A DNA stretch of 64,000 nucleotides from Flavobacterium luminosum (GTDB lineage: Bacteria > Bacteroidota > Bacteroidia > Flavobacteriales > Flavobacteriaceae): assembly GCF_023635005.1 (NCBI RefSeq), contig NZ_JAMLJM010000001.1, forward strand, positions 124,001-188,000, read 5' to 3'. Below are positions 53,137 to 62,923 of this stretch, one piece after another; the first letter of the stretch is position 1; every line of letters starts with the position of its first letter. A program made the position numbers and the translations under genes. Below the pieces are notes generated by a model that saw nothing but the letters and a program-made list of their open reading frames with translations, searched no databases and was not told the origin of the DNA.

Positions 53137-54498
53137 TTATTTTATCGAATTAATAATATCATGCTTTGTGATGATATGATATTTATTATTTCCTAAATCT
53201 ACCAATACAGCTTGATTATCTTTACTAATCAATTTAGAGACTTCTTCTACCGGAGTACCTAATTTCACAACAGGATATGGTTTACCCATTACTTCACGTA
53301 TAGGTCTATCGGCAACATCTTTATCAGCAATAAACGCTTGAAATAAATCAGATTCGTCTACTGATCCTGCAAAACCATTCACATCGATAACAGGAATTTG
53401 CGAAATTTTATATTTACGCATGCGCTCTATAGCGTGAGAAACCAATTCTTCTGTGCGAACCACAACTAGAGGTTTGTCTAAGTGGTCTTTAATCAAATCT
53501 TCCGCTTTTGTTATTTCATCTTCTAGGAAACCGCGCTCACGCATCCAGTCATCATTGAATATTTTACCTACATAACGGCTACCGCTATCATGAAATAAAA
53601 CCACCACAACATCATCTGGTTTGAATTGATCTTTTAATTGCAACAAACCTTTTATAGCTGCACCTGAAGAGTTTCCTACAAAAATTCCTTCTTCTAATGC
53701 TATTTTACGTGTATAAACAGCGGCGTCCTTATCGGTTACTTTCGTGAATCCGTCAATTAATGAGAAATCAACATTTTTAGGCAAAATATCTTCCCCTATT
53801 CCCTCTGTGATATAAGAATAAATCTCGTTTTCATCGAAGATTCCTGTTTCATGATATTTTTTGAACACAGATCCGTAAGTGTCTACACCCCAAATCTTAA
53901 TATTAGGGTTTTTCTCTTTTAAATATTTGGCAATTCCTGAAATCGTTCCACCTGTTCCTACTCCTACAATAAAGTGAGTGATTTTACCATCAGTTTGTTC
54001 CCAAATTTCAGGGCCTGTCTGTTCATAGTTGGCTTGGGTATTAGAGGGATTATCGTATTGGTTTACATACCATCCGTTGGGAGTTTCTTCAGCCAAACGT
54101 TTAGAAACAGAGTAATACGAACGAGGATCGGTAGGCTCTACATCGGTGGGACATACCACTACTTTGGCACCAACCGCACGAAGGATATCCATTTTTTCCT
54201 TTGATTGTTTATCCGATATCACACAAATTAACTTATATCCTTTCACAATAGCGGCTAAAGCCAATCCCATACCGGTATTTCCCGATGTTCCTTCGATAAT
54301 AGTTCCTCCCGGTTTTAATCTTCCGTCTGCTTCTGCATCTTCAATCATTTTTAAAGCCATACGGTCTTTCGCGGAATTCCCTGGATTGAACGTTTCTACT
54401 TTAGCTAAAACCAAAGCATCTACCTCGGCTGTCACTTTATTTAATTTTACTAAAGGAGTATTTCCTATTGTTTCTAGTATGTTTTTTGCGTATTGCAT
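53137..54498 (-). CDS. PLP-dependent cystathionine beta-synthase / cysteine synthase-like enzyme with CBS domains
   Basis: A 453-residue fold-type II PLP enzyme. The catalytic core (residues 1-320) has ETIGNTPLVKLNKV, the PLP lysine Lys44 in NPGNSAKDRMAL, the substrate loop GTSGNTGMGLA and the phosphate cup GVGTGGTISG. A pair of CBS domains follows (about 335-450: VSHAIERMRKYKISQIPVID; KLISKDNQAVLVDLGNNKYH). This is the architecture of cystathionine beta-synthase without the haem-binding N-terminus. It makes cystathionine or cysteine; the choice cannot be made here. The ATG at 54498 is used; the upstream TTG lies in the -7 box. Confidence 0.9.
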   Translation of the reverse strand: MQYAKNILETIGNTPLVKLNKVTAEVDALVLAKVETFNPGNSAKDRMALKMIEDAEADGRLKPGGTIIEGTSGNTGMGLALAAIVKGYKLICVISDKQSKEKMDILRAVGAKVVVCPTDVEPTDPRSYYSVSKRLAEETPNGWYVNQYDNPSNTQANYEQTGPEIWEQTDGKITHFIVGVGTGGTISGIAKYLKEKNPNIKIWGVDTYGSVFKKYHETGIFDENEIYSYITEGIGEDILPKNVDFSLIDGFTKVTDKDAAVYTRKIALEEGIFVGNSSGAAIKGLLQLKDQFKPDDVVVVLFHDSGSRYVGKIFNDDWMRERGFLEDEITKAEDLIKDHLDKPLVVVRTEELVSHAIERMRKYKISQIPVIDVNGFAGSVDESDLFQAFIADKDVADRPIREVMGKPYPVVKLGTPVEEVSKLISKDNQAVLVDLGNNKYHIITKHDIINSIK

Positions 54499-54516
54499 TT
54501 TTAAAATTTTAGGGTA

Positions 54517-54524
54517 CAAAGTTA
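54517..54524 (-). promoter_or_regulatory. -7 box TAACTTTG of the PLP-enzyme gene
   Basis: A perfect TAnnTTTG on the minus strand, 18 bases before the ATG at 54498 and just after the porin gene stop. Confidence 0.5.
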
Positions 54525-54538
54525 ACTAATTGAAGCTA

Positions 54539-56455
54539 TTAATCGAAAAAATTCCAAACTAAACCAAAACGAATCACAAAATCTTTATACGGATAGTTTG
54601 GTGCCGAATAATAATTATATCCTGTGAAGCTTGAGTTAAAATGTTCTGCTTTCAAGAAAATCCGGGTTTGACGTACTCGCGCATTGACAAAAAAATCAAC
54701 TAGAGGAAAACCTCCAATTTTTTCCTGATTCTGCACATAAAATTCTGCCATCAAAGGGTTGTAGCTATTGCCATAATATTTAGTAAAATACTGAACTGTA
54801 AAACCTGTTTGAAGGTATAAAGCTTTTTGAAAAAAATAGTCCGTAAAATAGATAGTGTTGCGAGTCAGAATCTTCGGTACATTAACAATTTCATCATCTT
54901 GTCCTACTTGTTGAAACAACAAAGTATTGTCCAGAGCAAACTTGCCAAATTTAATTTCTTTATTCGCTTTTACAGACAAATAATTAATGGTACCAGTATA
55001 TTGTTTGGGAGACATCACTATGGTTTGTCCAGAGGCATCATCATTACTAAAATACAAATGATCGTTTAAGACTGTAAATTTTGCTTCTGCATTCAGCCAT
55101 TGTGTTTTGAAAGAAACTTTTAATTCGTTGATTTTTTCGTTACTGAAGCTGTTATGCCAATTATAATTGACAAAATCGCTCTGATATAAAGTAAAATTCA
55201 AATCCGGTACTTTACTCAAATTCTGATATTGTGCACTAAACGAGTTTTTCGGGTTGAATTCATAACGTGCAAATAGATCTAACTTTGAAAAAGTCTGATT
55301 CGAGAAAGCTTTGGAAAATAATCCATAGCCTTTGACTTTGCCTTTATTGTAAAAATATTTTCCTCCAACAGCATTCAAAGAATTATTGTTCGAATTAGGA
55401 ACAATTACCTGATTGTTTGACAATGTATATCTGTCGTAAAAATAATTGTATTTATAATTCTCCAGAAACACATTGAATTTACCTACCAAAGAGTTACTAA
55501 AAGTGGCCCCTAACCTATTGTACAAATAATTTGATTTTACAAAATCATTATAATTGCTACTTACGTAAGAAGAACCAAATTTATCGGTCGCTGTAGTTTT
55601 TTTAAACTCAAAAAAACGAGTTTCATAAGTAAACTGATGGTCTAATAATATATTATTAGCCATATCCTTTTTATTGATTCTAAAAGAATGATCTATAAAA
55701 TATCTTTTGGATTTTAAGACCGACGAAGCATCTTCGAAATTAACTTCTAATCGAGCACGTTGGTTAAATTCGGGGTCACCCGATTCAAAATCGGCTTTAT
55801 TAAGTAAGCCTCCATTTTCATTATTCAGAAAGTCCTGGCCTGCAAAGTGTACATTGGCAATGTACCGTTTATCCGAAGTATTATAGCTGGTAGTAAAGAC
55901 GAAATTTCCATTGCTAGACAAGGAATTCAAATAATGTCCTAAGGATCTTAATCCTTTATAACTGATTGAAAAATTAAGATTTTTCGAAGTATTCAATGTT
56001 ATAAATGCCTCAAGACTTTGCCCTTGCTTTAGAGTTGTTTTAAAGTATAATTCTGTCAAAGGTGTTGCTACATTGTAATAGTGAATATCTTTCGATTCGT
56101 AGAAATTAAAATATTTCGCTTTAAATCCGAATCTAGGTAAAACCTCGAAGGAATTCAATCCAAAGTCTAAAGTATTGTAAGTATGACCATCATTAGCAAA
56201 TGGCAGCAAACCAAAATTATCTTTTCTTAAATAATTAAATTTATAATCCGACTCTATAGTCAAAGAAGTATCTACAAAAACAGTATCTTTTTCCAAAGAG
56301 ACTATTTTATACATGTCTTGGGTAGCCTTGGGAAAAGATTTAGGCGTTGCTCGTAATGATCTTCGGATTGTATCTTTTGAAAAACGAGAATCATTTTCTT
56401 GTCCATAAACAGAAAATGAGAGCACTACTATGATTATACTAAAAAAATTCTTCAT
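54539..56455 (-). CDS. Putative porin (Porin_10-like outer-membrane protein)
   Basis: A 638-residue protein with signal peptide MKNFFSIIIVVLSFSVYGQ. The N-terminal part has DTIRRSLRATPKSFPKATQD and DYKFNYLRKDNFGLLPFAND, then GFKAKYFNFYESKDIHYYNV, the pattern of the Bacteroidota putative-porin family (PF14121). The remainder is alternating aromatic beta strands ending FVIRFGLVWNFFD, a C-terminal aromatic beta-signal. The start is the ATG at 56455; an earlier in-frame start reads through spacer. It lies after the susD terminator, so it is probably a separate unit, though next to a SusCD pair. Confidence 0.85.
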   Translation of the reverse strand: MKNFFSIIIVVLSFSVYGQENDSRFSKDTIRRSLRATPKSFPKATQDMYKIVSLEKDTVFVDTSLTIESDYKFNYLRKDNFGLLPFANDGHTYNTLDFGLNSFEVLPRFGFKAKYFNFYESKDIHYYNVATPLTELYFKTTLKQGQSLEAFITLNTSKNLNFSISYKGLRSLGHYLNSLSSNGNFVFTTSYNTSDKRYIANVHFAGQDFLNNENGGLLNKADFESGDPEFNQRARLEVNFEDASSVLKSKRYFIDHSFRINKKDMANNILLDHQFTYETRFFEFKKTTATDKFGSSYVSSNYNDFVKSNYLYNRLGATFSNSLVGKFNVFLENYKYNYFYDRYTLSNNQVIVPNSNNNSLNAVGGKYFYNKGKVKGYGLFSKAFSNQTFSKLDLFARYEFNPKNSFSAQYQNLSKVPDLNFTLYQSDFVNYNWHNSFSNEKINELKVSFKTQWLNAEAKFTVLNDHLYFSNDDASGQTIVMSPKQYTGTINYLSVKANKEIKFGKFALDNTLLFQQVGQDDEIVNVPKILTRNTIYFTDYFFQKALYLQTGFTVQYFTKYYGNSYNPLMAEFYVQNQEKIGGFPLVDFFVNARVRQTRIFLKAEHFNSSFTGYNYYSAPNYPYKDFVIRFGLVWNFFD

Positions 56456-56460
56456 CGCTA

Positions 56461-56468
56461 CAAAAATA
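56461..56468 (-). promoter_or_regulatory. -7 box TATTTTTG very close to the porin start
   Basis: A perfect TAnnTTTG on the minus strand ending only 5 bases before the porin ATG. If used, the mRNA would be leaderless or nearly so. Confidence 0.35.
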
Positions 56469-56494
56469 CACAAATGAAGCGAAAAAGAAAGCAT

Positions 56495-56523
56495 AAAAAA
56501 ACTCCCGCAAATTGCGGGAGTTT
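56495..56523 (-). terminator. Terminator of the susCD operon
   Basis: On the minus strand AAACTCCCGC pairs perfectly with GCGGGAGTTT and runs into seven T; it begins 5 bases after the susD stop. Confidence 0.92.
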
Positions 56524-56528
56524 AAGTT

Positions 56529-58010
56529 TTACAAATTAGGATTATTTAAAACTTCAGCTTGTGGAATTTCAAATGTTAATCTTGGATCATTATAAGGCAT
56601 AGGAACGCCTTGGAAAGACAAGTGATTTGAGCCTCTACTGATAGTAGCTTTATTTCTCTTCATCGCTAAATAGCTCTTTCCTTCACCCCAAAACTCAACT
56701 CTAGTTTGAAGATAGATCTCATTTAACAAAGGTTGACCAGTTAATGAATCAATGTAAGCATAATCAGCTGCATTAGAAAAACGATTTGCTAGAACTAATT
56801 TTAGATAATCTTTCGCTTCTAACTCCATACCTGTTTTAGCAGCACATTCAGCATACAACAAGTACATTTCTTCCACTCTCATAAAAACGATATCAGTTTC
56901 TATATATCTTTGTCCTCCTTCAGCTCTACCCGGGTGATAGAATTTATTCGAAGGTAATAAATAACGTGAGTTAGTTGTTGCTACAGAAGTATTAAATTGA
57001 GTTTTTCTAACATCATTATTGTTAATTAAAGCGAATAACCCATTGTCTATAGCTTTTCTATCTCCAGCCCATTGATAACTGTATGTAAAAAGATCCACTT
57101 GACCCCACCAAGAAACCAAATTAAATCCCATATCGGTAGTCAAATCAACTCCCCACATCCAACTATTAGAGTCAACAGAGTTAAAACCACCTACAGCTTC
57201 TGTTCTTGACAAAATAGAATAACCTGAATTATCTGCAACATCTTTAGCATAATCTCTAGCCTTAGCCAAGCTAGCTGCATCACCTATATAAGCATAAGCA
57301 TAAGCCGCTAAACCTTTGGCTACATCTGCATCGATTGAGGTTTTGTTAGGTCTTGAGAAACCATCTAACAAAACAATAGCCTCTTCTAAGTCCTTAACTA
57401 CTTGTGTCATTACTTCTAAAGAAGTGGCACGTGGCTGAGAATTGTTATCAGAAGATAATTTTAAAGGAATCGATTTATCACTTGGTATGTATTCATTAGC
57501 ATAAAGTTGTTGCAAATAAAAATGTCCGTAAGCTCTTAATGCTTTAGCTTGACCTAAGGCATATCTACCACCATCAGTAGTTGGTTGAGCATCATTTCCG
57601 CCTTGCGCCTTGATAACATTGTTTGCACCAAAAATAATTCTGTAATAATAGCGCCATGGCACATAATTCTCAGTACGGGTAAAATCTTCTGTAGCTGTCA
57701 AACGTGTCAAATTTCTATACCAACCATAAGCAGATCTTGATAAAGCCATATCACCTGACAACATATCAGTATAAATATCAATACCTTTTTGTCCAAAATC
57801 ATCATCGCCATCTGTTCCACCTACACCATCAGTATACATTGTAGAATAAACCCCACTTAAAAATCCATTTAAGATTGAAGGATCGTATTCTGAAACTTCT
57901 CCTACTTGTTCTGGAGTTACAAACTCATTAGGCTTAGCCTCTAAATAATCTTCAGAACAGCCGATTAAAACAAGACTTGAAAAAAGTCCTATAAATATTT
58001 TCTTTTTCAT
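56529..58010 (-). CDS. RagB/SusD-family nutrient-binding lipoprotein
   Basis: A 493-residue lipoprotein (SSLVLIGC, Cys18) with SusD features: DYLEAKPNEFVTPEQVGEVS near the mature N-terminus, TPR-like helices (GQAKALRAYGHFYLQQLYAN), and the C-terminal region EMYLLYAECAAKTGMELEAK with VEFWGEGKSYLAMKRN. It caps the SusC transporter on the cell surface and captures the substrate. It lies 12 bases after susC. No glycosidase, sulfatase or peptidase gene is attached, so the substrate is unknown and need not be a glycan. Confidence 0.93.
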   Translation of the reverse strand: MKKKIFIGLFSSLVLIGCSEDYLEAKPNEFVTPEQVGEVSEYDPSILNGFLSGVYSTMYTDGVGGTDGDDDFGQKGIDIYTDMLSGDMALSRSAYGWYRNLTRLTATEDFTRTENYVPWRYYYRIIFGANNVIKAQGGNDAQPTTDGGRYALGQAKALRAYGHFYLQQLYANEYIPSDKSIPLKLSSDNNSQPRATSLEVMTQVVKDLEEAIVLLDGFSRPNKTSIDADVAKGLAAYAYAYIGDAASLAKARDYAKDVADNSGYSILSRTEAVGGFNSVDSNSWMWGVDLTTDMGFNLVSWWGQVDLFTYSYQWAGDRKAIDNGLFALINNNDVRKTQFNTSVATTNSRYLLPSNKFYHPGRAEGGQRYIETDIVFMRVEEMYLLYAECAAKTGMELEAKDYLKLVLANRFSNAADYAYIDSLTGQPLLNEIYLQTRVEFWGEGKSYLAMKRNKATISRGSNHLSFQGVPMPYNDPRLTFEIPQAEVLNNPNL

Positions 58011-58022
58011 AATTTATCTTTT

Positions 58023-61000
58023 TTAAAATTTCAATCTTACACCACCAGAAATAGTTGATAAAGGTGAATAAGTATATTGACTAGATGCACCAGTTTCAGA
58101 AACAGTTGGATTGAAACCTTTTCTGTATGCAGAAAGATATAGGTTATCACCTGACACAAATATACTTAAAGAAGCTAATTTTAATTGTTCAGTATATCTT
58201 TTAGGAACATTATATCCTAAACGAATATTGTTTAAGTTAATATAATCAGCTTTTGTCAAAAATCTTGTTGAAGCAGAAGCTACGTTAGCATCTTGATTGT
58301 TAGATAATCTTGGAACATTAGTAACATCACCTGGTTGCTGCCATCTGTCTCTAATATCAACGTGCCAGTTGTTTTGTCCTGCTTGACCATTATTCATTAA
58401 GTTGGCATAAGCACTATCATATGCATATCCACCAAAACTATATAACATTTGAACACTGAAATCAAATCCTTTGTAACCTGCTGATAAATTAACTGCTCCT
58501 CTTACATCAGGAATAATAGATTTCCCTACGAATTTCTGAGTAGCTAAAGCATAATTTGTTACATTAGTTTTTTCTATAAAATCTTTTCTATCAGGGTTCT
58601 TAGTTAAATAATCAGTTAAAGACAAAATACCTTCTCCTGTATCCACAGCACCATTACCGTTAGCATCATCATAATGTTGAACCCACATTGCTTGTCCAGT
58701 AGCAGGATCTACTCCAGCCCATTCTCTTAAATAAAAATCATATATTGAATGACCTACCGCACGACCATATAATCCTTGTACATCAATTGTTTTTTCCTTA
58801 CCAGTAGAAGGGTCTATAGGCATTCTTAATAATTTATTATCTAAAATCTCTCCGTTAATTGAAAGATCAAGGTAACCATCTTTTCCTTTTAAGATATGAC
58901 CAGTTAGATCAAACTCTAATCCTCTATTTTCTAATTGACCATCATTAACATTAATAATTGCATAACCATCAGAAATTGCAACTCTTCTTTGAAATAAAAG
59001 ATCATCTGTTAACTTACGATAAACATCTATACTAGCTTCAAATCTGTCTTTAATATCAAATTCCACACCTGCTTGGAACATTTTAGAAGTTTCCCATGTC
59101 AAATTAGGATTTCCTTTAGATGAAAATGGAAAAGAGATAGTACCTCCTGCACCAGTATCAGTATTATATCTGTCATAACCAGGATAAAGACCTACTCCAT
59201 CTTGTTCTCCAGTTAAACCATAACTAGTTTTCACTTTTAAGTTGCTAAATAAGGTTTGATCTTTCATGAAGTTTTCATTAGTAACATTCCATGCTAAACC
59301 TAATGACCAGAAATTACCCCATTTGTCTTTTAAAAATCTTGAACTTCCATCACGTCTAATTGTCCCTGTGAAGAAATATTTTTTATCGAAGTTATAATTC
59401 AACTGAGAAAAGAAACTCTCTAACTTAACGTTATCAGTGTATGAAGTTGCACCGATATTAACAGCAGCTTGTTCAAATTCAGGTATTGGCAATGCCATCT
59501 CATTCTTAGAAGCGCTCAAATATTTATATTCATATGAATTATTTTCATGAGCTCCTAAAACTTCTAAATCATGAACTCCAAAAACCTTTTTATAACGTAA
59601 TAACTTTAAAAAGTTATAAGTAAACATTTGAATATCTGTTTTAAATATCGAACCGTTTGTACCAGCACTAGGTCCAAAATATTTATTATTCAAATTATCA
59701 AATTTTCTTTCATAATACTGAGTTCCTATTTTTGTTTCAAAAGTCAAATCATTTGAAATTTTCACGTCAAATGAAGAGTTAGTTGAAATTTCTTGACGTT
59801 TAGCACGCTCTAAAGTATAATATGCATCAGCGATAGCATTAGTTAAAGCTCCGAAACCTCTTCCTGATTCTCCATAATCATACGCAGGCTTTCCATAAAT
59901 ATTATTAAGAATATTTCCATTAGCATCTCTCATGAATAGAGGATAAATTGAAGGAATATTGTCTACAAACCAGAAAACACTACCCGAATCTTCAGACTGT
60001 CCACCCTGGTTAGTTGTTGACATTGTGTAACCAATATTAGTAGATGCTTTTAACCATTCTTTCACATCTTGAGTCAAGCTTAATCTACCTGTAATTCTTT
60101 CAAAATCAGAATTAATCGAATATCCTTTATCATTCAAATAACCTATAGACGAATAATATCTTGATTTTTCAGAGGCTCCACCCATACTAAGATTCGTCTC
60201 TGTTCTTATTGAATTTTGGAAAGCATAATCTTCCCAATTTTCAGGATTATATTTTCTTGTAACACCACTTCTAACCATACCTGTAGCCGGATCAATCAAA
60301 TCTGCCCCAGAGGCTACATTCCACATATTATAAGCAGAAGCTACTCCTAAACCAGAGAATAAATTATTATTAGCATAATTAAGTGGATTAGCATTATTTA
60401 TAATAACTCCTTGATTGTAAAGACCTTCCCAGCCAAGAGAAATATATTCTTCAGGAGACTTAATAGTTTCATATCTAGGCAAAGCACTAAAATTAAAACC
60501 TGTTCTACTTTCTATTTCTACGAAAGACTCTCCTTTTTTAGCATTTTTTGTTGTTATTAAAATAACCCCATTGGCACCTCTAGCACCATAAATAGCAGTT
60601 GCAGTAGCATCTTTTAAAACCGACGTAGAAGCGATATCGTTTGGATTAATCGATTCAATTCGACCACTGTAAGGCACACCGTCAACCACATAAAGTGGAC
60701 TTCTGTTACCGTTTACAGATCCTAAACCTCTAACTCGTACCGTTCCAACTGTACCTGGCTGACCAGATGTATTAATAACTCTAACACCGGCAACCTCTCC
60801 AGCTAAGGCCTGCGTAACACTCGAAACATTCTTTTTGGATAGTTGTTCCGATTTTACCTCTTTAATCGAACCGACAAAATCTCTTTTCTTAGTAGTACTA
60901 TAACCTACTACAACTACTTCATTAAGTTTAGTAGATTCATCTTTCATGGTAACGTTCATGTCGTTAGAAGCCCCAACTGTTTTTGAAACATCACTCATAC

Positions 61001-61226
61001 CCATGAAGGAGAATACTAAAACCTCACCTTCTTTTGCTTTGATCGAATATCTACCATCAAAACCTGTTGCTGTTCCACGTTGAGTTCCTCTTACCACAAC
61101 GTTAACTCCTGGCAGTGGACCTGAGGCATCAGATACAACTCCAGTAACCGTTTTCTCTTGAGCGAAAGAAAACTGCATCGTAAACACCATAAATAGTGTA
61201 AAAATCCATTTGAACTTTGATCTCAT
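58023..61226 (-). CDS. SusC/RagA-family TonB-linked outer-membrane protein
   Basis: A 1067-residue TonB-dependent transporter with signal peptide ending MQFSFAQ. Residues about 25-110 are a carboxypeptidase-regulatory-like domain (VTGVVSDASGPLPGVNVVVR). The plug has the SusC signatures NRSPLYVVDGVPYSG and ATAIYGARGANGVILITT (about 175-230). A 22-strand-type barrel fills the rest and ends in GGVRLKF. With the adjacent SusD it forms a surface uptake complex powered by TonB. There is no STN domain and no sigma/anti-sigma pair nearby. A -7 box lies 56 bases upstream. Confidence 0.95.
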   Translation of the reverse strand: MRSKFKWIFTLFMVFTMQFSFAQEKTVTGVVSDASGPLPGVNVVVRGTQRGTATGFDGRYSIKAKEGEVLVFSFMGMSDVSKTVGASNDMNVTMKDESTKLNEVVVVGYSTTKKRDFVGSIKEVKSEQLSKKNVSSVTQALAGEVAGVRVINTSGQPGTVGTVRVRGLGSVNGNRSPLYVVDGVPYSGRIESINPNDIASTSVLKDATATAIYGARGANGVILITTKNAKKGESFVEIESRTGFNFSALPRYETIKSPEEYISLGWEGLYNQGVIINNANPLNYANNNLFSGLGVASAYNMWNVASGADLIDPATGMVRSGVTRKYNPENWEDYAFQNSIRTETNLSMGGASEKSRYYSSIGYLNDKGYSINSDFERITGRLSLTQDVKEWLKASTNIGYTMSTTNQGGQSEDSGSVFWFVDNIPSIYPLFMRDANGNILNNIYGKPAYDYGESGRGFGALTNAIADAYYTLERAKRQEISTNSSFDVKISNDLTFETKIGTQYYERKFDNLNNKYFGPSAGTNGSIFKTDIQMFTYNFLKLLRYKKVFGVHDLEVLGAHENNSYEYKYLSASKNEMALPIPEFEQAAVNIGATSYTDNVKLESFFSQLNYNFDKKYFFTGTIRRDGSSRFLKDKWGNFWSLGLAWNVTNENFMKDQTLFSNLKVKTSYGLTGEQDGVGLYPGYDRYNTDTGAGGTISFPFSSKGNPNLTWETSKMFQAGVEFDIKDRFEASIDVYRKLTDDLLFQRRVAISDGYAIINVNDGQLENRGLEFDLTGHILKGKDGYLDLSINGEILDNKLLRMPIDPSTGKEKTIDVQGLYGRAVGHSIYDFYLREWAGVDPATGQAMWVQHYDDANGNGAVDTGEGILSLTDYLTKNPDRKDFIEKTNVTNYALATQKFVGKSIIPDVRGAVNLSAGYKGFDFSVQMLYSFGGYAYDSAYANLMNNGQAGQNNWHVDIRDRWQQPGDVTNVPRLSNNQDANVASASTRFLTKADYINLNNIRLGYNVPKRYTEQLKLASLSIFVSGDNLYLSAYRKGFNPTVSETGASSQYTYSPLSTISGGVRLKF

Positions 61227-61282
61227 ATTTTTTTTATTTGAGTTAGTTATTTCGCAAACTTCTTAATAATTTCTTAATTTAC

Positions 61283-61290
61283 CAAATATA
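61283..61290 (-). promoter_or_regulatory. -7 box TATATTTG of susCD
   Basis: A perfect TAnnTTTG on the minus strand, 56 bases before the susC ATG, in the 188-base divergent spacer shared with rnhB. Confidence 0.5.
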
Positions 61291-61392
61291 AAATTGTCAA
61301 ATCTTTTTTAGATTAACACAAGAAAGAATCAAAACACATTAAACATTTATTAAAAAAGCAACTAAATTCTCAGGATATTCCCCCCAAAGCAG

Positions 61393-61400
61393 TATTTTTG
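61393..61400 (+). promoter_or_regulatory. rnhB: -7 box TATTTTTG of rnhB
   Basis: A perfect TAnnTTTG 14 bases before the rnhB ATG. Confidence 0.45.
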
Positions 61401-61414
61401 TCAAAATTAACTTT

Positions 61415-62074
61415 ATGTTACATCAAAGTTTTAGCAATAATGTATTTGAATGCGGAACGGACGAAGCTGGAAGAGGATGCCTTGCCGGACCTGTTACAGC
61501 AGCCGCTATTATACTCCCGGAAGGTTTTTTTGTAGAAAAACTAAATGATTCGAAGCAATTATCTGAAAAAATCAGAGAAAAAATAAAACCTTTGATTGAA
61601 GAGAAAGCTATTTGTTTCTCATTTACACATATCCACAACCAAGAAATTGACGAAATAAACATTTTAAATGCCTCCATGAAAGCCATGCAGGAAAGTATTT
61701 TAAAACTCGAAACAAGACCTGAGTATTTAATTGTAGACGGAAATCGTCCTATTTTTAGTAAGTTAGGAATTAACACCCAACACGGATATAATTTTACTAA
61801 AGAAGAAATTGAACTATTACAATCTATTCCCAATCAAAGTATTATTAAAGGGGACAGCAAGTATTTGAGTATTGCCGCCGCTTCTGTTTTAGCCAAAACC
61901 TACCGAGACGAATACATGAATCGTATTCACGAAGAATTTCCCATGTACGGATGGAATAAAAACAAAGGCTACCCTACCAAAGAACATCGCGAAGCCATTG
62001 CCCAATATGGCCCCAGCAAATACCATCGTTTGTCTTTCAGATTATTACCGGAACAATTGAGTTTTGATTTTTAA
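61415..62074 (+). CDS. rnhB: Ribonuclease HII
   Basis: A 219-residue enzyme that cleaves RNA in RNA-DNA hybrids and starts removal of single ribonucleotides from DNA. Catalytic acidic residues: Asp16 and Glu17 in [14 protein letters not shown], an aspartate in YLIVDGNRP, and one in [26 protein letters not shown] is the conserved substrate-contact stretch. Length is typical. It is divergent from susC and convergent with lipB. Confidence 0.96.
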   Translation: MLHQSFSNNVFECGTDEAGRGCLAGPVTAAAIILPEGFFVEKLNDSKQLSEKIREKIKPLIEEKAICFSFTHIHNQEIDEINILNASMKAMQESILKLETRPEYLIVDGNRPIFSKLGINTQHGYNFTKEEIELLQSIPNQSIIKGDSKYLSIAAASVLAKTYRDEYMNRIHEEFPMYGWNKNKGYPTKEHREAIAQYGPSKYHRLSFRLLPEQLSFDF

Positions 62075-62138
62075 GTAAAGAGTGTTTCAAGAATACGGGG
62101 TGTGTTCCCTAAAAACCTCAACTATACTATACGATAAA

Positions 62139-62171
62139 TATGGGATAGGTATGGGATAGGTATGGGATAGG
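62139..62171. repeat. Three tandem copies of an 11-base repeat
   Basis: TATGGGATAGG occurs three times head to tail (62139, 62150, 62161), followed by a degraded fragment (CATGGATATG). It sits in the 144-base convergent spacer between rnhB and lipB, which has no clear terminator hairpin. Confidence 0.85.
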
Positions 62172-62218
62172 CATGGATATGCCCCGTCCTATAATAACTT
62201 TACCAGTCATTAAAAAAA

Positions 62219-62917
62219 TCAAGCCTTAATCATTTCTGCTTCGAAAAGATTTTGAAAATGTTTTAGAATTTTTTCTTTTACTTCCGCCTCATCCACTTCA
62301 TGTCCTAACTCTACCTGCATTGAGGTCACTGCTTTGCCTTTGATCCCGCAAGGAATAATATTATCAAAATAGCCCAGGTTCGCATTCACATTTAACGCAA
62401 AACCATGCATCGTAACCCAACGCGAAGCTCTTACGCCCATAGCGCATATTTTTCGGGCAAAAGGGGTTCCTACTCCCAACCAGACACCTGTTTCTCCTTC
62501 ACTTCTTTCCGATTGTAAACCGTAATCCGACAGCGTCAGAATGATCGCTTCCTCTAACAAACGCAAGTATTTATGTATATCTGTAAAAAAATTCTCCAGA
62601 TCCAGAATAGGATATCCAACGATTTGTCCCGGGCCATGATAGGTAATATCTCCTCCCCGATTGATTTTATAAAAAGTAGCTCCTTTTTCTTCCAATTGTT
62701 TTTCAGACAGCAACAAATTACTAATATCGCCACTTTTCCCTAAAGTATACACATGAGGATGTTCTACAAAAAGAAAATAATTAGCCGTTTCTATTTCAGG
62801 ATTTTCTTTTTTTTGCATTTTCTGATTTACAATGTCCGCAAAAAGCGATTCCTGAAAATCCCAAGTCTCTTTGTAATCTCTGGTACCCAAATCTTTGAGT
62901 TGGATTTTTCTATTCAT
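62219..62917 (-). CDS. lipB: Lipoyl(octanoyl) transferase
   Basis: A 232-residue enzyme moving octanoate from octanoyl-ACP to lipoyl domains of 2-oxoacid dehydrogenases and the glycine cleavage H protein. It shows RGGDITYHGPGQIVGYPILD, the catalytic lysine in ARKICAMGVRAS, HGFALNVNANLGYFDNIIPC with the acyl-carrying cysteine, and GIKGKAVTSM. It starts 6 bases after a lipoprotein gene and probably shares its promoter. Confidence 0.95.
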   Translation of the reverse strand: MNRKIQLKDLGTRDYKETWDFQESLFADIVNQKMQKKENPEIETANYFLFVEHPHVYTLGKSGDISNLLLSEKQLEEKGATFYKINRGGDITYHGPGQIVGYPILDLENFFTDIHKYLRLLEEAIILTLSDYGLQSERSEGETGVWLGVGTPFARKICAMGVRASRWVTMHGFALNVNANLGYFDNIIPCGIKGKAVTSMQVELGHEVDEAEVKEKILKHFQNLFEAEMIKA

Positions 62918-62923
62918 TTTAAA

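Noticed and set aside
62139..62171. Short tandem repeats as a CRISPR array
   Set aside because: The 11-base units are contiguous without spacers, and no cas genes are present.
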